From contig CALPUT020000164.1 of assembly GCA_943326825.2 (NCBI GenBank), forward strand, positions 1-6,118: 6,118 bases of DNA, in the 5' to 3' direction. A program made the translations under genes and the position numbers. The number at the start of each line of letters is the position of its first letter. Within the stretch, counting starts at the first letter, position 1. Below the pieces are notes generated by a model. The model made no database searches and had not been told where the DNA came from. It saw only the letters and a list, made by a program, of their open reading frames with translations. This DNA comes from Chryseobacterium gleum (GTDB taxonomy: Bacteria; Bacteroidota; Bacteroidia; Flavobacteriales_D; Crocinitomicaceae). This document shows positions 1 to 6,118 of this stretch, piece after piece.

Positions 1-2073
1 AATTCGTCGCTAAAAAAATCGAAAGGAATTCCTTCAAAAGATTTAATGGATCGTTTTCCGATTTATAACTTTAATGGAGAATATTATATTTCAGTTTTAG
101 CGAAAACTAACAGTGCTTTTACAAAAGAAAGTGTTGTGAAAAAAGGAATTGTTTTTGGTTCTAAAATTGGTGATATCATATCATTAAAAATACCAGTTAA
201 TTCAATTGAAAGTTCTATTCAAAACCTTGGTTTGACGTATTTAGAATTAGGAAGAAAAGTCATTCCTAATTTAGATAAAGCAATTAAAGATGTAAGAGCC
301 GATTCGGTTCAATATGGTTTAGGATTACCTCAAAGTTTTACTGGTAAAAATGTATTAATTGGAATCACAGATTGGGGATTTGATTACACACACCCTATGT
401 TTTATGATACAACGTTAACACAAACAAGAATTTTAGCAGCTTGGGATCAATATAAACTTTCTGGTCCAGCACCGACAGGATATTCATATGGAACGGAATA
501 TGCAACAATTCCAGATTTATTAGCTGCCGGTTCTGATACAGCGAATATTTACAGTTACGCAACTCATGGTTCGCATGTCGCAGGAATTTCAGGTGGTAGC
601 GGTGCAGGAACAGTTTATAGAGGAGTAGGTTTTGATGCTCAGTATTTATTTACCACTTTTTTAGTTGACAATGCTTCTGTACTAGACGCCTATGCATGGA
701 TGTATGAAAAAGCTCAAACTGAACAGAAAAGATTGGTCATCAATATGAGTTGGGGGCTTTATTATTTAGGTACATTAGATGGAAATTCTCTTTTAAGTCA
801 AGCAATTGATAATTATTCCGATTTAGGTGTCGTTTTTTGTAATTCTGGAGGAAACAATGGAGGAGTTAATTTCCATCTAAAAAAGACATTTTCAAATGAT
901 GCTCTTTTAACCAAAGTAGAATTCTACAATAATCCATCTTTAACAACTTATTGGGGGCAAAGCATCACCATGTGGGGAGAAACAGGAAAAGCATTTAATG
1001 TGAAATGTAAAGTTGTAAATACATCAGGTGTTGTTCAAAATGAATCACCATTTTATTCGACTGCTTTAACTACTAATTACATAGATACTTTTTTTGTAGT
1101 AGGAAGTGATACTGTTTTTTACAATGTTTCGGCTGATGCTGTTCATCCAGTAAATGGTAAACCTCAAATGCGCTTTAGAATAGCAACAACGAATACTGCT
1201 TTGAAAATAGTGTTAGAAGCAACAGCTGTTGATGGTACCGTTCATTTTTGGAATTTAGCGGAATTGGTTAATAATGTTGGGAATATGGGAACAGCTTTTA
1301 CAGCGTTAAATTCTAATTATACAGCTGGAAATGACAGTTATGGAATATCTGAACCATCATGTACGAATAGTTTAATCAGTGTAGCAGCATATGCTTCAGA
1401 ATATCACGCAACAAATGGAACATTATTGGGTGGCGCAATCACATCATTTTCAAGTAAAGGTCCAACAATTGATGGAAGAGTTAAACCAGATATTGCTGCA
1501 CCAGGAAGTAGCGTTGCTTCTTCATTGTCGTCTTTTACCGATAATTCTTATACACTCTTAACCTCCGTTAATTTTAATAGTAGAACGTATCCTTTTGCTC
1601 GTTTTTCAGGTACATCAATGTCTTCTCCAGTCGTTACAGGAGTTGTGACATTAATGCTAGAAGCGAACCCAAACCTATCTGCGCAACAAGTGAAAGATAT
1701 TATAATGACAACTGCTCGACAAGATATTAAAACAGGAGTATTACCAGATACAGGAAGTGTAGTTTGGGGATTTGGTAAAATCCATGCTTGGAAAGCTGTT
1801 CAGTTAGCTTTACAAACCCAAAATATATCTGAAATTTCACACAATGATTTCTTTTATGCATATCCAAATCCTGCAAAAAATGAAATTAGAATCAATTATT
1901 CTATGGAAATCGGAAAAGGACAAATTGAACTATTAAATATGGAAGGAAAAGTGGTTAAATTAATTCCATTGATTACAAATATAATTAGTATTGAAGATTT
2001 AAAATCAGGATTTTATTTTATGAGAATAACCGCAGATGGCTTTGTGCATACTGAAAAAATAATAAAGGAATAG
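1..2073 (+). CDS. Subtilisin-like (S8) serine protease with type A T9SS sorting domain, 5'-truncated by the window edge
   Basis: This is a secreted endopeptidase of the subtilase family, predicted to cross the inner membrane by Sec and the outer membrane by the type IX system. The frame is open to base 1 with no stop, so the gene begins outside the window and the signal peptide is not visible. Numbering from the Met codon at 46: residues about 15-90 look like an inhibitor-type propeptide, followed by the catalytic domain. The triad is Asp109 (GITDWGFD), His174 (THGSHVAG) and Ser524 (FSGTSMSSP), with oxyanion Asn270 in SGGNNGG; all are intact, so it should be active. About 250 residues separate Asn270 and Ser524, against 66 in subtilisin BPN', which implies a beta-rich insert at about 275-430. 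Residues about 600-675 form the sorting tail: YPNPAKNE, then LKSGFYFMRI, ending TEKIIKE, as in TIGR04183-type domains. The natural substrate cannot be read from the sequence. A terminator-like hairpin follows the stop codon. Confidence 0.93.
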   Translation, partial: NSSLKKSKGIPSKDLMDRFPIYNFNGEYYISVLAKTNSAFTKESVVKKGIVFGSKIGDIISLKIPVNSIESSIQNLGLTYLELGRKVIPNLDKAIKDVRADSVQYGLGLPQSFTGKNVLIGITDWGFDYTHPMFYDTTLTQTRILAAWDQYKLSGPAPTGYSYGTEYATIPDLLAAGSDTANIYSYATHGSHVAGISGGSGAGTVYRGVGFDAQYLFTTFLVDNASVLDAYAWMYEKAQTEQKRLVINMSWGLYYLGTLDGNSLLSQAIDNYSDLGVVFCNSGGNNGGVNFHLKKTFSNDALLTKVEFYNNPSLTTYWGQSITMWGETGKAFNVKCKVVNTSGVVQNESPFYSTALTTNYIDTFFVVGSDTVFYNVSADAVHPVNGKPQMRFRIATTNTALKIVLEATAVDGTVHFWNLAELVNNVGNMGTAFTALNSNYTAGNDSYGISEPSCTNSLISVAAYASEYHATNGTLLGGAITSFSSKGPTIDGRVKPDIAAPGSSVASSLSSFTDNSYTLLTSVNFNSRTYPFARFSGTSMSSPVVTGVVTLMLEANPNLSAQQVKDIIMTTARQDIKTGVLPDTGSVVWGFGKIHAWKAVQLALQTQNISEISHNDFFYAYPNPAKNEIRINYSMEIGKGQIELLNMEGKVVKLIPLITNIISIEDLKSGFYFMRITADGFVHTEKIIKE

Positions 2074-2088
2074 TCAAATTATTTTTCT

Positions 2089-2124
2089 TTAAAAATGCGC
2101 TCTTATTCTAAGGAGTATTTTTAA
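2089..2124 (+). terminator. Candidate factor-independent terminator after the S8 protease gene
   Basis: An imperfect hairpin begins 15 bases after the protease stop. The left arm at 2089-2097 (ending AAAAATG) and 2100-2104 (CTCTT) pairs with the right arm at 2111-2124. The pairs include two G-T wobbles, there is a two-base CG bulge at 2098-2099, and the loop is six bases (2105-2110). The A-rich outer left arm and the T-rich outer right arm give a T tract following the stem core on the plus strand. The GC core is short, so efficiency is uncertain, but position and shape fit termination of the protease transcript before the next gene. Confidence 0.6.
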
Positions 2125-2133
2125 TATCACGAT

Positions 2134-2168
2134 GTTAGTTAACAAAAAAGAAAAATATAGTATATTAG
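2134..2168 (+). promoter_or_regulatory. Weak candidate promoter for the large surface-protein operon
   Basis: TATATTAG at 2161-2168 matches seven of the eight-position Bacteroidota -7 pattern TAnnTTTG, with one mismatch. No clear TTG -33 element lies at the expected distance upstream; only GTTAG at 2134-2138 is near. A transcript from here would have a leader of roughly 15 bases before the ATG at 2190. In such AT-rich DNA a box of this quality arises easily by chance. The main support is that a promoter is expected between the terminator and the next start codon. Confidence 0.22.
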
Positions 2169-2189
2169 GAGAAACTTTTTTGATTAAAA

Positions 2190-5100
2190 ATGAAACAAAT
2201 AAAGGTTATTTTCTTTTTGTTTATTCTTTCAAGTCTGAAGTTGTTTTCTCAAGAAATCGAACATCAACAGGATATACATTATTCTTTTCTAGAAAACAAA
2301 GGTCAATGGGATTCAAAAATATTATTTCATTCGAAATTTGATGGAGGAAATTTATGGATTCAACAAAATAAGTTTTTGTTTCATTTTCAAGATTTTTCAC
2401 TGATGCATGATTTACATGCAGGTGGAAAGCCTAATAAAAAATCGAAGATGGCACAAACAGTTGTTCATTTGAATTTTATTGGTTCAAATACAGTTGAAGC
2501 AATCCAAAAAGTAAATCCAACGAAAAGTTATTATAATTATTTTTTAGGGAATGATTCTTCAAAATGGACATCTAATGTTCGTGGATATAGTGAAGCTAAC
2601 ATGTCAAATTTATATAATGGCATCGATTTAAAGATCATAGAAAATAAAAAGGAATTGAAATATGAATTTCATGTTCAACCTAATGCAGATCCTTCTAAAA
2701 TAATCTTAGAATATGTTGGCCAAAAATCTATAGAAATTGACAAAGAAGGAAATTTGATTGCACAAACAGATTTAGGAAGAATCATTGAAAAACAGCCTTA
2801 TACCTATCAAATTATTAATGGAAAAATCATTGTCGTAAAAAATGATTTTAAATTAGAAGGGAATAAAGTTGTTTTTGAGCTTGGTGATTATAATTCTGAA
2901 TATGAGTTAATTATTGATCCTGTTTTGGTGTTTGCAACATATAGTGGATCTTTAACAGATAATTTTGGAATGACAGCAACTTATGCTCATGATGGAAAAG
3001 CTTATTCGGGAGGGACTATTTTTGGAAATCAATATCCAACTCCAGACAATGGTGCTTTTGATATTTCTTCTAATTTCACTGTTGCAAATAATGGAAGTGG
3101 AGCTGGATATGGTATTACAGATGTATTTATTTCCAAATATTCAGCTGATGGAACACAAATGTTATGGACTTCTTTTTTTGGAGGAGGCGATGATTTACAA
3201 GGGACAGAAACAGTTCATAGTTTAATAGCTGATAAAAATGATAATTTGTATTTAATGGGGGCGACATCAAGTATAAATTTTCCGATCTTAAATGCTTTTC
3301 AACCAAATCATGGTGGAGGTGAAAGTGGATTAAATTTCACAGCTAACGGTGTATATCATCTAAATCAAGGAACGGATATATTTGTTTCTAAAATTAGTTC
3401 TGATGGTCATAATTTATTGGGCTCAACTTATATTGGTGGTTCTGGTAATGATGGTGTTAATTATAATTTAAACTATTTTTTAAATCAGTCAGTTAACTAT
3501 GGTTATGATTCTCTCATGTATAATTATGGAGATAATTCAAGGGGTGAGATTATGCTCGATGAAGTTGGTAATTGTTTAATTGCTTCATGTACAAGATCAA
3601 CTGATTTCCCAGTGTTGAATCCTTTTCAATCCGGAAATGGTGGACAACAAGATGGAGTAATTTTTAAACTAACATCTGATCTATCAAGTCTAATTTGGTC
3701 AAGTTATATTGGAGGTTCAAATAATGAAGCATGCTATTCTGTGAAAATTGACTCGAGTTTAAATGTTGTTTTTGCTGGAGGTACAAGTTCTAATGATTTA
3801 CCTTTTACTTCGGGTGCATGGCAATCTTCATATAATGGAGGAAAGGCTGATGGATTTGTTGGGAAATTAAATTCTACTGGAACTGTTGTCACAAGAATCT
3901 CTTATATTGGTAATTCCAATTATGATCAAGCTTACTTTGTTGAAATTGATCGAAATGATAATATCTTTTTATTAGGTCAATCAATTGGAGGTAATTTCCC
4001 TGTAATTAATGCAGGTTATTCAAATCCAAATACATGTCAATTTATTTGTAAATTAAACCCTTCATTAACGAATGTTTTGAATTCAACAACTTTTGGAAAT
4101 GGTTCGAACGCAATAAATATTTCACCTTCAGCTTTTATGGTCGATGTTTGTGGAAATATTTATTTATCTGGATGGGGTGCTAATATATTGCAATCAAGTC
4201 CAATATTGCCAATGCCAATAACTCCTAATGCCTATCAACCAACTACAAGTGGATTTGATTTTTATTTATTTGTTTTAGAAAGAACATTTAATAATTTGAT
4301 TTATGCAACATATTTAGGAGGAAGTATTTCTCAAGAACATGTAGATGGAGGAACTTCTCGATTTGATAAAAATGGAGTTGTTTATCAATCTGTATGTGGA
4401 GGTTGTGGTGGACATAGTGATTTCCCAACTTTTCCAAATCCTGGAGCACATTCAAATACAAATGATAGTCCTAACTGTAACAATGTCGTTTTTAAATTTG
4501 ATTTCGGAATCATACCAAAAGCAGAATTTTTTGCTGATCAAACGTTAGGTTGTGTTGATTTTGAAGTTAACTTTAATAATACTTCATCAGCGTCTGATTC
4601 TTATTTGTGGAATTTTGGAAATGGAGATACAAGCACTGTTAATTTTGATACAACAATAGTTTATTCACAACCAGGTACCTATCAAGTTTTTTTATATGTA
4701 ACTGATAGTATATGTCAATTAACAGATACAGCCCAAATCACAATATATGTTTATGATTCGTTAGCATTAACTGTAGATAATGATACGTCTTTTTGTTTAC
4801 CAATTCCACTAACTTTTACAGCGAATAGTTATGGAGGTGCGGACTATTTTATTTGGTCTTCGAATTCAAATTTTACTGATACTTTAAATACATCAATTTC
4901 TGATTCAACATTTTCATTTTTTGCAGATTTTTCAGGGTATTTATATTCTAAAGTTGGAAATGGAGGTTGTTCTTTAGTTGATAGTGTAAAGCTTGAAGTT
5001 ATCAGTTCTTATATTTCTTTTACAGGAAATTCTCAATTGTGTATACTTGATACAACTCAAATAATAGCAACAAACTCTAATCCATCGATTAATTTTAGTT

Positions 5101-5774
5101 TTCTCTGGAGTCCTGATTCAGTTATTTTAACTCCTTTAACTATTAATTCAGCTACTATTTATGCACTTTCTTCCCAATATGTCTATGTAGATGTTTCCGA
5201 TGGAAACACGTGTTCATATAAGGATTCAATATTTATAGATGTTATAAAAATTTACCCTAATATGATTGTTGCTTCTGCAGCTGATTACCTTGTCCCAGAA
5301 GGTGCTTCGGTTCAATTGTATGGTCAACCAAATGGTCTTTTGTATAATTGGTCTCCAACTTATTCAGTATCTAATTCAAATATTCAGAATCCAATTGCAA
5401 CTGTATATGGAGAGACTGTTTTTGTATTAACTGCTGGATTTGAAAATTGCACGAAAATGGATACGATTGTAATTAAAACCTATCCTTATAATTGTGAAGA
5501 TCCGTTTGTGTTTATTCCAACAGCTTTTTCTCCAAACGGAGACAATGAAAACGAAGTGCTTTATGTGAGAGGAGAAATGATTAAGGAAATGACTTTTCGA
5601 ATTTTTGATCGTTGGGGAGAATTAATTTTTGAATCTCATGACTTTCATACAGGTTGGGATGGAAAATTCAAAGGGAAGAAATTGGATCCAGATGTGTACG
5701 ACTATTATTTAGAAGTCATTTGTATAGATGATCAGACGAATATAAAAAAAGGAAATATAACTTTATTGAAGTAA
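2190..5774 (+). CDS. Large secreted surface protein: DUF7948-like domain, SBBP beta-propeller, four PKD/Ig-like modules, type B T9SS (CHU_C) sorting domain
   Basis: This is a complete 1194-residue exported protein, probably an adhesin or other cell-surface component; no catalytic motif is visible and its ligand is unknown. An in-frame TGA at 2181 leaves ATG 2190 as the first possible ATG. AGGAGA at 2167-2172 lies 17 bases upstream, too far for an ordinary ribosome site. Residues 1-20 are a Sec signal peptide with likely cleavage LFS|Q. Residues about 30-247 match the N-terminal domain (ENKGQW near the start, YELIIDPVLV at the end) usually found before SBBP propellers, now called DUF7948. Residues about 248-773 hold seven SBBP-type repeats with units such as STYIGGSGND and GNIYLSGWG. 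Residues about 776-1100 are four PKD/Ig-like modules, with Trp at 807, 889, 973 and 1054. Residues about 1105-1194 (FIPTAFSPNGD, FRIFDRWGELIF, GWDGKFKG) are the gliding-motility-associated C-terminal domain (TIGR04131 type). The M42 peptidase gene follows after five bases. Names such as 'PKD domain-containing' or 'gliding motility-associated C-terminal domain-containing protein' would all fit; the domain calls are firm, the role is inference. Confidence 0.95.
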   Translation: MKQIKVIFFLFILSSLKLFSQEIEHQQDIHYSFLENKGQWDSKILFHSKFDGGNLWIQQNKFLFHFQDFSLMHDLHAGGKPNKKSKMAQTVVHLNFIGSNTVEAIQKVNPTKSYYNYFLGNDSSKWTSNVRGYSEANMSNLYNGIDLKIIENKKELKYEFHVQPNADPSKIILEYVGQKSIEIDKEGNLIAQTDLGRIIEKQPYTYQIINGKIIVVKNDFKLEGNKVVFELGDYNSEYELIIDPVLVFATYSGSLTDNFGMTATYAHDGKAYSGGTIFGNQYPTPDNGAFDISSNFTVANNGSGAGYGITDVFISKYSADGTQMLWTSFFGGGDDLQGTETVHSLIADKNDNLYLMGATSSINFPILNAFQPNHGGGESGLNFTANGVYHLNQGTDIFVSKISSDGHNLLGSTYIGGSGNDGVNYNLNYFLNQSVNYGYDSLMYNYGDNSRGEIMLDEVGNCLIASCTRSTDFPVLNPFQSGNGGQQDGVIFKLTSDLSSLIWSSYIGGSNNEACYSVKIDSSLNVVFAGGTSSNDLPFTSGAWQSSYNGGKADGFVGKLNSTGTVVTRISYIGNSNYDQAYFVEIDRNDNIFLLGQSIGGNFPVINAGYSNPNTCQFICKLNPSLTNVLNSTTFGNGSNAINISPSAFMVDVCGNIYLSGWGANILQSSPILPMPITPNAYQPTTSGFDFYLFVLERTFNNLIYATYLGGSISQEHVDGGTSRFDKNGVVYQSVCGGCGGHSDFPTFPNPGAHSNTNDSPNCNNVVFKFDFGIIPKAEFFADQTLGCVDFEVNFNNTSSASDSYLWNFGNGDTSTVNFDTTIVYSQPGTYQVFLYVTDSICQLTDTAQITIYVYDSLALTVDNDTSFCLPIPLTFTANSYGGADYFIWSSNSNFTDTLNTSISDSTFSFFADFSGYLYSKVGNGGCSLVDSVKLEVISSYISFTGNSQLCILDTTQIIATNSNPSINFSFLWSPDSVILTPLTINSATIYALSSQYVYVDVSDGNTCSYKDSIFIDVIKIYPNMIVASAADYLVPEGASVQLYGQPNGLLYNWSPTYSVSNSNIQNPIATVYGETVFVLTAGFENCTKMDTIVIKTYPYNCEDPFVFIPTAFSPNGDNENEVLYVRGEMIKEMTFRIFDRWGELIFESHDFHTGWDGKFKGKKLDPDVYDYYLEVICIDDQTNIKKGNITLLK

Positions 5775-5779
5775 AAATT

Positions 5780-6118
5780 ATGAAAAAAGTAATTACAAAA
5801 GATTCTCAAAAGTTTTTAGAAAAATATTTGAATAACGCTTCACCAACTGGTTTTGAGTTGGCAGGTCAAAAATTATGGCTGGAATATATTACACCATTTA
5901 TAGATAGTTATTTTACGGATAATTATGGTTCAGTTGTAGGAGTTATTAATCCAGAAGCTGAATATAAAGTAGTGATTGAGGCACACGCTGATGAAATTTC
6001 ATACTTCGTTCATTATATAACTCCAGAAGGGTTTATTTATTTGAGAAGAAATGGAGGTTCAGATCATATGATTGCTCCTTCAAAACGTGTAAATATTCAT
6101 ACTGATAAAGGAATTGTA
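5780..6118 (+). CDS. M42-family metallo-aminopeptidase, N-terminal part (cut by the right window edge)
   Basis: The first 113 codons of a cytoplasmic, probably dinuclear metal-dependent aminopeptidase (M42 glutamyl aminopeptidase / FrvX / tetrahedral aminopeptidase group), which in known members trims short peptides. No stop is reached before the window ends. Visible marks are an SPTGFE-like start (residues 21-26), NYGSVVGV, then VIEAHADEIS, with His69 and Asp71 in the HxD segment that carries the first metal ligand, followed by RNGGSDHMIAPSKRVNIH, typical of the family. The remaining metal ligands and the catalytic Glu lie beyond the edge, so activity cannot be judged. There is no signal peptide: the N terminus is MKKVITKDSQ, charged and without a hydrophobic stretch. 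The ATG sits five bases after the preceding stop in an A/T-rich context without a clear Shine-Dalgarno sequence, which suggests co-transcription with the large surface-protein gene. Loose similarity to M20 peptidases exists, but the AHADEIS and GGSDHMIAPS segments favour M42. Confidence 0.9.
   Translation, partial: MKKVITKDSQKFLEKYLNNASPTGFELAGQKLWLEYITPFIDSYFTDNYGSVVGVINPEAEYKVVIEAHADEISYFVHYITPEGFIYLRRNGGSDHMIAPSKRVNIHTDKGIV

Noticed and set aside
23..34. A perfect 12-base palindrome AAGGAATTCCTT
   Set aside because: It lies within the protease coding frame. One or so such palindromes is expected by chance in 6 kb of AT-rich DNA, and no second copy or operator context was seen.
2167..2172. 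AGGAGA as a Shine-Dalgarno site for the large gene
   Set aside because: It is 17 bases from the ATG at 2190, beyond normal spacing, and an in-frame TGA at 2181 rules out an earlier start in that frame. Bacteroidota commonly start translation without such a site.
2132..2341. A 69-codon open frame beginning MLVNKKEKYS that overlaps the start of the large gene
   Set aside because: Most of it lies in another frame over the signal peptide and first domain of the large protein, which is clearly real. Its own translation shows no recognisable domain, and it lacks a good ribosome site.
2983..3225. An 80-codon plus-strand open frame inside the large gene
   Set aside because: It lies wholly within the propeller coding region in an alternative frame. 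Its Leu/Ile/Met-rich translation is what AT-rich repeat DNA gives when read out of frame.
3375..3390. TATATTTG-type -7 promoter boxes inside coding sequence
   Set aside because: Matches to TAnnTTTG are frequent by chance in AT-rich coding DNA. None seen comes with both a -33 element and a downstream gene start.
4345..4548. A 67-codon plus-strand open frame inside the large gene
   Set aside because: It is out of frame with the well-supported propeller and PKD coding sequence, with no start signal or recognisable motif.

Overview
The window is AT-rich (by eye about two thirds A+T) and comes from a member of the Bacteroidota, most likely Flavobacteriales. The best guess is a Crocinitomicaceae/Fluviicola-type bacterium, but the genus is not certain. 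The evidence is two adjacent proteins ending in the two alternative type IX secretion system (T9SS) sorting domains, start codons in A-rich rather than Shine-Dalgarno contexts, and protein families (S8 protease with a T9SS tail; beta-propeller/PKD/CHU_C giant protein) that are typical of gliding or surface-active Bacteroidota.

Layout: all genes are on the plus strand. Bases 1-2073 hold the 3' part of a subtilisin-like (S8) secreted protease gene whose start lies left of the window; it ends in a type A T9SS sorting domain. The 116-base gap at 2074-2189 contains a good candidate factor-independent terminator right after the protease stop, and only a weak promoter-like box. Bases 2190-5774 encode a complete 1194-residue surface protein: signal peptide, N-terminal DUF7948-type domain, a seven-repeat SBBP beta-propeller, four PKD/Ig-like modules, and a type B (gliding-motility-associated, CHU_C) T9SS sorting domain. 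Five bases later, at 5780, an M42-family metallo-aminopeptidase gene starts and runs off the right edge.

How they fit together: the terminator suggests that the protease is the end of its own transcription unit. The large surface protein and the M42 peptidase are spaced like an operon, although one is predicted to be exported through Sec plus T9SS and the other shows no signal peptide and should stay in the cytoplasm. The first two products would both use T9SS but carry different classes of sorting signal, so they may be handled differently at the cell surface.

I see no RNA genes, mobile elements, CRISPR arrays or large nucleotide repeats. All families here are recognisable. I do not see strong evidence for an undescribed system; the interest lies in the architecture of the large protein and in the pairing of genes.
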